Positions 12,243 to 23,372 of a DNA stretch of 64,000 bases are shown in pieces (within the stretch, counting starts at the first letter, position 1; every line of letters begins with the position of its first letter). The notes below the pieces were generated by a model. It was not told the origin of the DNA, ran no database searches, and worked only from the letters and a program-made list of their open reading frames with translations. The translations under genes and the position numbers were made by a program. This stretch comes from Camarhynchus parvulus (Eukaryota; Chordata; Aves; Passeriformes; Thraupidae): assembly GCF_901933205.1 (NCBI RefSeq), contig NC_044573.1, positions 54,443,993-54,507,992 of the forward strand. The letters run 5' to 3'.

Positions 12243-15200
12243 GATCAAACCCTCAGCACCTCACCACCAGCTGCATAGCATAGGCAGAAATATATAGGAT
12301 TAAAACCACATAAACTTCAAAAGCTTCATATTAAACAACTTTTAAAGATATACCATGACCCTTTATTTCCATAACATAAATCATTGCTATGTCATATCAT
12401 GGTTTTTCTCCTTGAAAAAAAGTTCTTGATTCTCTCAGAAACTCTGGGTGGTCACCTATATGTGCTCCCAATCCCAAGTCTTGCTGCTATCCTTTGAAAA
12501 AGGATTTAAATACATTTCAAAATTAAAAATTAAAATAAATTGGCTCACTTATTTAATAGGCATAAAATTAATTTCTTAACATTATACTGAGCACATTGCC
12601 TGTACTTATAACAGAGAAGAGACATGACCCAAACTCACAAATAAGATAACCAATTTTATTGCAACACAACTGCCTTGTTCTATATTTAGTTACAATTCTC
12701 CGCCTGAAATATTTGCCTCTTTTAAAAGGTGGGCTTATATTCACCCATACTCAGTGGTTTCAATAGCTCAGAGGTCTTAAGTCAAACCATACCATATTGA
12801 ATTTCAGCAGTATAAGCTTCTATAGGCACTCTTGTGCTATAAGGTGCAGGGGATTTGGGACTTTTTAACTATTATTATTTGTATTATGATCTTTAGCTTC
12901 AGCTTAAGATTTTCATACAAATATGAAGTAGACCAAATAAGTAAAAAAAAATTTATAAAGCACAAGTCCTTGCAATTTCATTTTACCTTCAGAAAAATAT
13001 ATGACATTATAAACTAAGTAAAACACAAAGAAAATTACAAACTTCTACTTGAGAAAGCAATCAATGTGCTATTTTTACAAAACTTCTTAAGTATGGAATT
13101 ACCACTTAATCTCTACATAAGTCTCATTTACTGAGAACAAGCATGTGCTCAAAGGCTTTCTTGACACAGGATCAATTTTTACAAGTAATTATTTACTGAT
13201 AAAAAACAAAGTTTTAGGGACATCACATTACAATAAACCCACGACTTATAAGAGTAGGGATGATACTGTGGATGTCAACATTAAAAAGAAACATTAAAGA
13301 GTTTGTGGATCAGCAAGCTAAGTAAAAACTAACATGTCATTGTTTAACCTTAATCTTGATAATTTATTGTGAATTTGTCATGATTTATAACCTGGGATTA
13401 TCAATCACTAGAAATAGACATGTTCCAAATACTTCATGCTAAATGTCATTTCTTGATACAGGTGGAGTTTATGACTCCCAGTCTTAAAATCTTACTATTG
13501 GTCCTTTCTGTTCAGTGCTGCTTAAAGAAATGTTTTGCTGCAGAGTGCAAAGATCAGCTGGTTACTGAAGCAGATCTCCATCTCCTGGCTCTGTGCAATG
13601 AAAAATTTTAAAATCTATTCAATCTAGCTGTTAAAGAAGAGGAATGAAATGCATTTAGCAGTATGACTGGTGCTAGGAATCTTTGCCGAGCTTGCAATGA
13701 AAGAATATATTTGGTGAAATGACAAAATGATACCACTTCACTACTGAGCTGTGATGAAGACACCACCAGGGCAGCCCAAGCCCATATGAAGCCATCTCAA
13801 GCAGTAGAGCTATAGCTCAGTTTGGTTTAGTAGCAGTGACATTTTTCTTCTGAGTCAACAGACTTTTGTTTTTGGTGGCTTTTGGCACATAATACCAGCC
13901 TTTGAAACACTGATTGCTCGGCCAAAGTTAACAGAAACAGCTGCAAAACAAGATGCCATTATCTCTGGGTCTTGCTCTGAGTAAGCTACAAGAGCACTGC
14001 CATCTGTAAAGAGCAGTTCTTTAATAAGGGGACTTCTGAAGGTTTTGTTTCTGCATACAAACAAGCCAAATTATAAACGTCGCTTGGGGAAATCTGAAAG
14101 TGGACTGTCGGAGACAGACTCTGTGTTTGCTCAATTCACTGCTACTGAAAAAAAAATATCTCTCTACTACTGAGATGCGGTAGCTCTAATCACATTCACA
14201 AGGGAGCTTTCCATCCAAAGAACCAACTGAAGATAATGATTTCTTCAACTCATTTGCTTTGGGACAAAGAAGAGTTAGGTGTTGGGGTTGGTGGTTGTTC
14301 AGGTTTTTTTTCGTTTTCACGGTTTTATGTGTAGCAGCACAGAAAGGTCTACTTAGTTCTTTAAATGCATCTTAATAGTGTCAAGTAGCTTTAGATAGCC
14401 TGATAGTTATAAAAAAACTTCACAGCTGAAAAGGGACCATGGTATTGCACAGACATAACTAAGAAGGATGCAGGATTCATTTTTTGAACGAAGTAGACCA
14501 TAAATACACATAAATACATCTCTGTAACTGCAGGACATTTTTCTGACCCATTTCCCAGCTGATATTACAAATATAAGTGTTTTTAAGCTGCTACAGCACG
14601 GCTGCTTACAGAGAAAAAAATATTTATATGATCTGCACTTTAAACACATTTTAAATATTTCATTTTGTATCACATTGAAGTCATGCTGGGGCCATAAAAG
14701 AAGATCATGGCTTTATGATCAATATTAGGTCTTCAACTATTGAGTTGTTTTAATGTTAGCCTTTGATTTCTTTTATGTTGAAGATATGCAGATAATATTA
14801 ACTGACTGTCATCTTGAAGAGTTCATGACCATGACAAGTTTTAAATGCCTGGATTTCTACAGGTAAAATAGGAAGTTGACTGAAATTATATAGCCAACTA
14901 ACAATAGTGTAGACTTAATATTGGAAAATAAGGAACCTAGCTTCACCCCCATCAAATTCAATAGCAATTTTACAGACATTTAACCTCACAATGTTGTAGT
15001 AAAATGATTTTATTTGATTTATTTGGACTCTTTGTTCCAGAAGACCTTTTCAAGTACATGTTATAGATTTTCACATGTTCTTTTATAATATATTTCTCCA
15101 TTTCTCCGTTTTTTCCTTTTCTCAAAAGACAGTGAAAATTCTTTGGAAAAACAATGCAAATAGGTTATAATTAATAAAAACAAAAAGGAAAAAAGAATAA

Positions 15201-17085
15201 ATGGTAATAAGGAAACCATTTGCATTAAGAAATGCAAAGAAGCATGGAACAAAACCCACAAACCAGGGAGAGAGGATTGAAAGGCCTGGAAGAAAAAGTC
15301 ATTGAGAGCAATTGCAGGGCTCTAAAATAGGCACAAGGATTAGGCAGAGGCCAGAACAGAGCAGCTGAACAACTATTGAAAGGAAGTGGGTTTATAAACA
15401 GGAGTTCAAGCAACAACAAGGAATGGCTTCAGTGCAGGAAACTATGGTAAATAGGAATGGCTGGGCTTGTTCAGTGCTGTGGGAAACATTAAGAGAGTAA
15501 TAAAAAGCACAAGTCTTTTATTAATTTAAAATATTAAGCATAGCATTTTCAAACTTGTAGTATTTGGTATTTTTCTGATATATGGATAAAATTATTTTCT
15601 TTCGATCCTACCCATTATTCAGTTTCCCATTACTGTCTCCCTTTTAAATTGAACATTTCAGTGTAGATACTAAATCTGCAGAAGATGCTTGCTTTGATTG
15701 GTTTCATAGCTTTTTCAGAGTGGAGCTGTCTTCCTAATATTAAGCGAGTATGAAGGCTAACATTCTTTACTGTGAAGTCATTAAGCTTCAACATATGAGT
15801 TTAAAGTTAAAAAACTCTTGAAATTATTTCCTAAATATGGAGGTTTTTCTTACTCGAGGCATTAGAATAGCACTGGTGCTCCTTAAAGCAGTGGAAAGAT
15901 AGTCAAGATTGTAAGCATTGCAATTAACTAAATATAAAACACTGTTAATGCTTCAGAGATGCATTTTATCCTTTACAATACTCTTTTGAGCACTGTTTCT
16001 TGTGATAGGGAATATAACTTAGATTTCCATAAAGATTACCCAATTGCCATGCCAATAACTTCTGGGAATCAGACTGAGTTGTGGCTTCAAGTTGAAGGAC
16101 TTTTTCTTCACAAGGATTAAGATCAGAAGAAAAGAGAAGTCGTGGTTTTATGGGGAGAGACTTTCAAGGAGATTAACACTGACTTTAGTCCTTGTGAGAT
16201 TCAGAATCTGAAGCTTCTATCCCAGAAGACAAAAAGTAAACCAGACAACCATGGCTGCTACTGTCACATTTTAAATTAGTCATGTTTTGAGTACAGATTC
16301 CCAAGAGCTGAGCTTGTTTTGATGTGCCTATGCTCTTACAGCTCTCATGGAAGCTAGCCCTTCTGGACTGCTTTAAATTCTTTTAATTTCAGCCCTACTA
16401 ACATGCATGTGATTTTGGCTTCAGTTTTTGTAGTACTCCACTTGGGGCTCTAGATGAAATACAAAAGTGTGTTGACCACTTTTGCAAAGAGAATTGGTAC
16501 ACATTGATGGCAAGCCACAGAACCACCTTAATGCAGCCCTGTGCCTTTTGTACCACCTTGCCAAGCTGTTTTAGTGGAGTGGTAAATGTAGTAATGCATC
16601 CTCTCCTGAGTTATTAACAATTCTGGATTCATGGCATGATTTGACAGGATCTAGATGCCAAACGTATTTTTACAGTGCTGTTACCTGGAGGCATATCAGG
16701 CTCAGATTTCTAAGTGCAGAAGGAAAGCTAAACAGCGTTCTCTATGGAGCCAAAATTTGGAAACTGGAGTTTGGAAAGATGGGACAAACTAACTGGCAAA
16801 ACTTGTCAGGATTCCGGATTCACAGTCAGATTTTCAGAGCATCCTGATCTTGATTCTCATGGTTGACACAAACAGATCCATGCAGATCCACTCTGGTTCT
16901 TTATTCCAAAACTGTGCTTCAGGTGCCTAATATCAAAAAGTTACTTGGCCACTAAATCCCTGCCTCTCCCTTGGCTTCAGAGGACAATAAAGTGTCGGAT
17001 AGCGGTTTATGGACTTTTTATTTTTTTAAATCTATCTGGACATACCGATGTGGGGGACCAAAATAAAAACAAAACCGCAGCCTGG
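12243..17085. other. Intergenic upstream of the CpG island, nothing recognised
   Basis: AT-rich DNA leading to the RGS17 promoter. I see no repeat family, coding exon or RNA gene. Distal regulatory elements may be present but cannot be called from the sequence alone. Confidence 0.5.
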
Positions 17086-17232
17086 CACCTCTAGCGCTTC
17101 ACTGAGCACGGCGGCGCGTCGCTCCCGCCGCCGCACGCTGCCCAGCCCACCAGCGGGGATGCTGCCGCTCCGCCGGCGGAGTCCCCCGCCCCTGCCTGCC
17201 GGGGACGTGTCCCTGCGACCCTGCGGCCGAGC

Positions 17233-17257
17233 GGGCCGGGCCGGGCCGGGCCGGGCC
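17233..17257 (+). repeat. (GGGCC)5 tract, quadruplex-capable
   Basis: Five tandem GGGCC units give five runs of three G separated by two-base CC spacers. This fits the standard intramolecular G-quadruplex pattern on the + strand. The tract lies in the promoter part of the CpG island, upstream of the inferred exon 1 end. It is a GGGCC pentamer, not the GGGGCC hexamer of C9orf72. Confidence 0.9.
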
Positions 17258-17339
17258 GTGCCTCCCCCGCCGGGCCGCGCCGAGCGGGGAACTCCCGCCG
17301 CCGGCGGCAGAGCGCATGTGCGGGGGCTCCCCGCTCCGC

Positions 17340-17470
17340 GCCGCTCCTCGCACCCTCCCGCCCGCCCTTCCTCTCCGCCGCCCTCCCTCCCAACCTCTCC
17401 CTCTCTCTCGCTCTCTCTCGCTGCCCCCCTCCCTCCCTTCCTCCCTGCCCGCCCGCCCGCCTGCCGCCGC
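17340..17470 (+). repeat. Pyrimidine-rich tract in the 5' region of RGS17
   Basis: About 130 bases made up almost wholly of C and T, including CTCTCTCTCGCTCTCTCTCG at about 17401-17420 and repeated CCCG units near 17445-17460. Such tracts are common around transcription starts and in 5' UTRs of CpG-island genes. Long purine-pyrimidine asymmetry can also form triplex DNA. No start site can be fixed from the sequence. Confidence 0.7.
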
Positions 17471-17512
17471 CTCCCGCCCTCTCCCCGCCGGCTGGGTGCT
17501 GAAGTTGGGCGG

Positions 17513-17536
17513 ATGGCAGCGGAGCAGCTGCGCTAG
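17513..17536 (+). promoter_or_regulatory. RGS17: Upstream ORF (7 codons) in RGS17 exon 1
   Basis: ATG at 17513 followed by six codons (Ala-Ala-Glu-Gln-Leu-Arg) and TAG at 17534-17536. The context has G at +4 but C at -3, so it is moderate at best. On the spliced model its stop is 91 bases upstream of the RGS17 start codon, a distance that could allow reinitiation. It would be a translational control element only if exon 1 is as inferred. Confidence 0.45.
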
Positions 17537-17763
17537 GGGACGAGCCGCACCAGCCCTTCCCGGATCGCTCAGCGCCAACTGCACGCAGCCGGGCGGGGGT
17601 GGGTAAGGCGCTCCGCGCTTATTTCAGCCTGAAGCGTGATAAACGGCACCAAAATGTCTGCTTTATAGTGATGCAAAGGGTGTGTGTGGGGGAGAAAACC
17701 ACACCGACCAAAGGGAGGGATGTGGGGGGGGAAGAGGAAAAGGAAGGAGGGAGACCATAGGGA

Positions 17764-17925
17764 GGATGGATGGATGGATGGATGGATGGATGGATGGATG
17801 GATGGATGGATGGATGGATGGATGGATGGATGGATGGATGGATGGATGGATGGATGGATGGATGGATGGATGGATGGATGGATGGATGGATGGATGGATG
17901 GATGGATGGATGGATGGATGGATGG
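17764..17925 (+). repeat. (GGAT)40 microsatellite, uninterrupted
   Basis: Forty complete GGAT units plus two bases run without a single interruption, starting 162 bases downstream of the inferred exon 1 donor. Because the unit is four bases, every + frame reads the same Met-Asp-Gly-Trp cycle and every - frame an Ile-His-Pro-Ser cycle. The long open frames here are therefore an artefact of the repeat, not genes. Pure arrays of this length are usually highly polymorphic and are easily mis-sized in assemblies. The array lies in the first few hundred bases of RGS17 intron 1. Confidence 0.98.
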
Positions 17926-18038
17926 CGGGCGGTAGAGTGCAACAGAAAATGTATTCACGGGGTGACAGGGTGTGTGTAAGCGTGCCTCTGTGTGTGCGTG
18001 TAACAACGGGCGGCTTCGGCGCCGAGGTTGCAAGGTGG

Positions 18039-18041
<3 letters not shown>

Positions 18042-18071
<30 letters not shown>
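18042..18071 (+). repeat. (GT)15 microsatellite
   Basis: Fifteen perfect GT units in the CpG island, preceded by a looser GT-rich stretch (about 17970-18003). Alternating purine-pyrimidine tracts like this can adopt Z-DNA near active promoters. It is likely length-polymorphic. Confidence 0.97.
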
Positions 18072-18072
<1 letters not shown>

Positions 18073-18413
18073 GTGCCCGCGATGCACAAAGGGGTGGGAA
18101 GAGGTGTCGCCGGGCTCTACCCGCGCCCCACATCTCCGCCGGCCCCCGGTTTATGCTGGGGATGCCGCGGGGCATTCGCCGCGCCGGGCGATGCTGCCCA
18201 GCCCGGGCAGGGGGAGGGATTGGGCCGCCCCCGGGGAAGCCGGGGACACGGGCTGGCGGTGTGACAGCCGCCAGATCGGAGGCGAGGCAGCGCGCCTCCT
18301 GTCTTTCCTCTTGACCTTGCCCTGCCTGTAACGTGGGTCTGCTTCGCGCCAGGAGAGGTGGTGGGTGGTGTAATTTTTATTAATATTATTGTTGTTGTTA
18401 TTATTTCAATCCG

Positions 18414-18925
18414 AGGAGCCGGCGGAAGGTGAGGGCGAACGAGCGAGTCGCTGCTCTAAGATCAGGAGTTGCTTTCCCATCCCTCCCTCCCTCTGCCCCC
18501 TTTCTCGGCTGCCCCCTTGGCCGGGCCGGACCGGGGCCGTGGAACCCCCGCGGGCAGCGGCCGCGGAGCCCCGGGCGGTACCCAGCCTCCCCCGCCCGCC
18601 GTGCCCTGCGGCACCGCCATCCTCTGCCCCGGCCTCCTTCCCGCCCCTCCCCGGGAAATGTCGGCGGGAGGCGGGCGGGGGCCGCGGGAGGAGCAGGTGG
18701 CGGGGCGCGGCCGGCGGGCAGGGATGCTCCCGGTGCGCCGTGCCCGGCCCCGAGCGGAGCGGGGCTTCCCTGCGCCGCCGGGGAACACCCGCCGCCGCGG
18801 CGCTCGGTGTGGCGGGGATGCGGTGCCCCTGCCCGGACCCGCCGTGTGCTGCTCCTGCCGGGCTGCGCCTATCCTCGGGATGGAACCGCCCGCAATTAAA
18901 AATGCCGAGGTTGCCTCGCTTGCTC
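18414..18925 (+). promoter_or_regulatory. Second GC-rich block with a donor-like site
   Basis: A distinct CpG-dense block downstream of the microsatellites. GGCGGAAG followed by GTGAGG gives a donor-like junction after 18428 (GT at 18429-18430). This could mark the end of an alternative RGS17 first exon, or be a chance match in GC-rich intronic DNA. The open frames through it in several phases are expected from low stop-codon frequency and resemble no protein. Confidence 0.35.
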
Positions 18926-21900
18926 GGCTGCCAGCATAACGTTCATCTCTATCTCTGCTTGTTGATGTAGAAGGAAACCTTACTGGTGCTGTCAGGCTTG
19001 GAAACAGCAGGGGTGAAATTTATGGTTTTTGGTATTCGGTTTCTTCGTTTCTGTATCTGGATTTTCACCAACGTGTGTCATAGGTTTGCAGCCAGATGCT
19101 TTTGCAAAATGGATGAAATAGGAAATACCCTTCTAGGTAAATATAAGTAAGTTACATATTGTCTGGCAATACTATTATGGGTAAGAGGTGAAAAATAGCT
19201 TCCTACAAATGTAATATTCATGCATTACAAATGTTGGGAGTTCTATAAAGGAAGTTGATTCTTTTTCACATCAGTTGATGCTAGTGTCATCATCCTTACA
19301 TAAATCACTGGGAAATTTACCTGTGGCACAAGCCATTTAGGCAAACAAACTATTTAACCTTTATAGAAAAACAGTGTTGCACTCTGTTATCACTGTTATC
19401 AAATACATATTTTTATTCTAGCTCATACCCAGAAAAAGCAAAGTCCTATTAAAAGATGAATGAGCCCCACCCCAGTAAGTTTATGGCCTAAAACACAAAT
19501 GTTATGATACACTCAAGTACTTGCCTCCCTGAAATAACGTGAGCATTAAAGCATTTAAATGCCTTTCTCCATCAAGGCCTTAGATCCTTTTAAGTAGCCA
19601 AAATAAGAACATAATTTAATTAAAAGAATACGATCAAATAAATTGCTATAGTGAGTTGAACATCTAGTCCAATATCCTGGCTCTGACTACAGTCATTAGC
19701 AGATGCTGAAGGAGAAAAACGTAAGAAACAGGACTGGCATACATGGATCTTTTCCTGGCATATCCTTTAAGTTTCAGCAACACGCAGAACATGGGTTTCT
19801 TAAACTGGAGATTGCTCTCAGATCATCATATATAATAAACTTTGAGTTTCCCTACTCCCTTTTAAAAAATCTGTTTATGCTTTGGTCTCAACCCTGTTCT
19901 GTGGCAATGAGCACCAAAATTTAATTATGATTTGTGTGAAAAACTACTTCCTTTTGTTTGCTGTGAATCTGCTGCCTGGTAATTTCACTCAGTGCTCCTT
20001 AGCTGACAGGGAGCACATATTGTGTCTATGTAAGGTGCCAGGAGTGTCCTCTGAAACCAGAGCAGGTACAGCACAGGGCAGATCAGGTCCCTGCATTTTA
20101 CCTATCACCAAGCTGAGAGGCCTGCCCAGGAGCGTAAAGCTGTACTCAGCCCTTGGTCTTTTTCTTGGAATCTACAAATAATAGTTCTTCTTGTTATGCA
20201 ACATGGACACTTATGCACAAAGAATTGCCCTGAACCCTTGAACTTGGTTTCAAGAAGGCTGCTGCAAAGCTGTCGAAAAATACTCCCTGCACTATTGATT
20301 TGAATTGAAATCTGACTGACAGCTTGGTGAAAAATTCCCTATCCCAATGCAGTTTTCTACCTACCCTGAAAAGAAGATGAAATATTTGTTCTTAACTGCA
20401 ATTCTTATTTTTTAACAACTATATAAAATACAAAATGCAGGCTGTATGTCAAGGCACATATGTATATATGAACTGTGTACATTTGAAGTAGCATCATTTT
20501 CTAATTGTTCTGTGTAATGTTCATTATAAAGATGTGCATCGCCATGCACAGTTTCAAAAGGAAAGTTTAAATGTGCCATAAAATGTAGCTGATTTGTAAG
20601 GAGCTATAACACAAATTCTTCTTCAGAAGAGTGCTCCTGAGTTCAGTCCTGCTTGAGGAGATATTGATCAGATCAACATTGCAGAGTACTTCCCTGATCT
20701 CACTCGTAGCCCCTCTTTGATTTTGTCATAAGAATAATAGAGGAATAAGAGACCAGGAAACTACAAAAGCACAACCCAGACCCAAAGACACAGAAGTTCT
20801 CACAGTTTTAATTTGGCAGCAGACACAACTTGGAGCAACACAATCACAGCAGAACGTGATACAGTAGAGAAGGGTAGAAACCCATGAGCTGTGAAATTCT
20901 TCACAAAAAATAAAATGCTGGAAACCTCAGATGTGTTAATCGCCATCTCCCAAAAGACTATAACGAGGAGAGGGTGAGTGGTATTGTTATGGGGGCAGGA
21001 TAGGAGGAATGTCAGCCAGTCTCAGACAAGATTTTCTACTTACAAGTGGTTTATATGTAGCAAAACACATATATATATAGATGTATATATATTGTATATA
21101 CACTTTTGTTCACTAAAAATACATTATCCTCAATAAATGTTACAATCTTAGTACTTTTAAATAGCACTTTCTTACTTGTATGTTTCACATGCATGCCGTT
21201 AACTATGAACATATGGAGATTCTTAGCAATTCACCAGAAGTGTACTAAGTGAAACACTATTAGCTCTTACAGAGATGTTCATCACTGTTCCATTAGCTCC
21301 CTCCTGATCATGGCTTCATGATGCCAGGGATTTATTTTGCACTCATACCAAGATTTCAGCTTTTACAGTGAAAAATATATCCCTACCATACTAGTAGTGC
21401 TTATTCTGTAAATACAGGACAAGTTTTCTAAGAACATTAAATTCATGTACTAATTGGCTTGAGCTAAAATTCATCAAAAATAAATCCTTCACAAAACTTA
21501 GCATTTCTGTTGACATACGCTTTTGCTCTAAGTAGTTTTTATAATGGAATAATGCAATCAAACTTTCCATACCATTAATTAATTAAAAGCTTGTGCATAG
21601 GATATAAAAACAAGTGAATAGATTAAGTTGTAATTAAGTTTATCTATTCGTGGTTATAGCTAATGGCTATGGCTATACAGGCTGTAAGTAGAGTTGTGTG
21701 GATAGCTTTGCTGCTGACTCTTCCAAAGAAGCCCAGCACTTCAGCTTGGCACTTCTGCAGGTCTTGGCTGCAGAGGGTCTGAGGAAGTGAGCTGCATGTG
21801 TGTCTCACCCTGATTCTCTGGAAAGTTAACCATTTCAGAGAGCTCTTTTCTACAGAGATTTTGTGTCTCTACTTGAAGTCGGGTATTTGCTCTCAAAAGG

Positions 21901-23082
21901 TTTTCCTTGGCATGGCTGCTGTCTCTAGCACACACAGAGGAAGCAGCCAAGCAGTGTGATGGTGGCAGGGACCTTGGGCAATGCTTGAAACACACAAACA
22001 GATGAACTGGGGGTCTGCTCTGCTGCTCCTGCCCAGCCACCATGCAACCTGTGCCTCAACCAAACCGACATAAGGGCTCGATTCCCTAGTGTGCTTTCTC
22101 TCATTTGCACTGCTCCTGTGATGCAAAGTAGATGTTAACTCAATTTAAATGACTTGTGTGTTTTGAAAAACTTTTGTTGTTCTGGTATGTTAATGAATCT
22201 GGACTTAAATAAGAGTATTTTAATCAATTTAAGGTTGATTCTGTCATAGCATCATAAAAATTATGAATCATAGCTTTGTCTTTAAAGTCTTTGCTTATAA
22301 AATATAAATGAAATGCATCTTAACTTCCATACAGTAGAAATATTCATACATTATTTACTTGGTAAGTAAATAGCAGCAAGTTCTTAGAAATCAGTAAATA
22401 TATAAATAGAATGTATGTGGGAAATTACAGGTAAGGAGATAGAGCAGAAATAAAATTTAATAAAATCTTAAATCCAGCAGCCAAGCATTAAAAACATGCA
22501 CACACATTAAACACTACATCTGTGCTGCATAATCTTTCTCCAAACAAAACCAGTATATATCTAGCCTAGGTTCTTCAGTGAGAAAGGGGTAAATTGGACA
22601 GTGAGGCATTAACACTGCTATGTAACCTCTGCTACCAAAGCAACTTCATTTGGCTGTTCTCTCCAGTGATGCCAGCTCTGTGCTTGCTGGAATATGAGCT
22701 CACAAGCTGAACCACTGTATATAGCCAGCCAGTCTCTGTACATACAGACTAACAGAGAGAATGTCACAGTAGCACTACCTTTAAAGGACATAGCCACTCT
22801 GTCTCAGATCCCTGATTAATTGATTATGCCACCTTGCTAAGCAAGACTCGAGGTCTTTTTTTTTTTTTTTAACGGAGGCTGAGTATGGTTTGGGCAGTTT
22901 TGCTGTATTATGTTTTTGCTGTATTTTGTTTTGCTGTGCTATGGTATGCTGTAACAATGTCTTCATTTATCAGCAGCTCATGTAAGTTAAAGTAAAATAA
23001 TCCTATGAGAGAAAGCAATTAAACCCCCAGAAGCGTGGATGGAGGGTGTCGTGGTATCCTTAGCACAGCACTTTTATACCGG
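18926..23082 (+). other. RGS17: RGS17 intron 1, proximal part
   Basis: AT-rich intronic DNA on the inferred gene model. It contains an alternating (AT)-rich tract at about 21067-21102. No exon, CR1 tail or LTR was recognised, and open frames are short and unremarkable. Confidence 0.55.
22856..22870. repeat. Poly-T tract (15)
   Basis: Homopolymer of 15 T in intron 1, followed by a T-rich region with repeated TTTTGCTGTATTATG-like words (about 22895-22950). No retroposed gene copy was recognised beside it. Confidence 0.9.
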
Positions 23083-23204
23083 CTTCCAAGGCCAAGTTGG
23101 ACACGGCTTTGAGCAACCTGGCAGGGGGGCTGGAACTAGGTGATATTTAAGGTCTGTTCCAACCCAAACCACTCAGTGGTTCTGTGGTTCTCTGATTCTG
23201 TAGT
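23083..23204 (+). mobile_element. RGS17: CR1 LINE 3' fragment
   Basis: Short CR1 3' end, sense to the gene. It includes AAGGCCAAGTTGGACACGGC, GAGCAACCTGGCAGG, GGAACTAGGTGATATTTAAG and GTTCCAACCCAAACC, and ends in degenerate octamers (TCTGATTCTGTAG). It is 5'-truncated and non-coding, and lies tail to tail with the CR1 at 23373. Confidence 0.88.
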
Positions 23205-23372
23205 TCGGACAGCTTTCAAGAGAGACTTCAGAACGGTGAGCACCCTTAGAGGCAGCGTGTCCTAGGCACGTCTCTGCTGTGGCAAGGAGCTGCAGGAAGC
23301 CCTGACATTTCTCACAGCACCACTGCCTGATTAGTTTCAGTACATATGCTGCTCTCATAGAGGCTTAAATTA

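Larger units (their letters stand above)
17316..17602 (+). other. RGS17: Inferred RGS17 exon 1 (5' UTR); left edge arbitrary
   Basis: The right boundary is a near-consensus donor, GGTGG then GTAAGG, with GT at 17603-17604. It lies in the CpG island upstream of, and on the same strand as, the RGS17 coding exon at 58215. RGS17 in mammals has a non-coding first exon and its start codon in exon 2, which this arrangement matches. The transcription start is unknown and 17316 is only the first ATG of the frame discussed in the findings. Spliced to 58215, the exon would carry a seven-codon upstream ORF (17513-17536) and a frame open from 17316 into the RGS17 frame. Another donor-like site after 18428 is the main alternative. 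Confidence 0.55.
17086..18925 (+). promoter_or_regulatory. RGS17: CpG island, probable RGS17 promoter
   Basis: Base composition changes abruptly from AT-rich to very GC-rich with dense CpG at about 17086 and returns to AT-rich by about 18925. This is the only such island in the window. It contains GC-box words (CCCCGCCCC at 17184-17192, GGGCGGGGG at 17591-17599, CCCGCCCC near 18640), an NRF1-like word GCGCATGTGC (17312-17321, one mismatch to GCGCATGCGC), a GGGCC pentamer tract and a pyrimidine-rich tract, but no convincing TATA box at a defined distance. The island is split by microsatellites and a short AT-rich piece (about 18370-18412). It is the only promoter-like candidate upstream of the RGS17 coding exon on the same strand, and CpG-island promoters are usual for broadly or neurally expressed vertebrate genes. 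That it drives RGS17 is inference. Divergent antisense transcription is possible. Confidence 0.8.

Noticed and set aside
17048..17584. Proline- and arginine-rich open frames over 100 codons in the CpG island on both strands
   Set aside because: GC-rich DNA has few stop codons. Several frames are open at once and none resembles a protein. Only the frame that continues into RGS17 after splicing is kept, as a tentative finding.
17682..18314. Long open frames on both strands through the GGAT array (Met-Asp-Gly-Trp and Ile-His-Pro-Ser repeats)
   Set aside because: A stop-free four-base repeat is open in every frame. The flanking residues show no domain, and the frames overlap on both strands.
18389..18970. 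193-codon open frame in the second GC-rich block
   Set aside because: Competing frames of similar length overlap on both strands, the composition is low-complexity Pro/Arg/Ala, and there is no domain.
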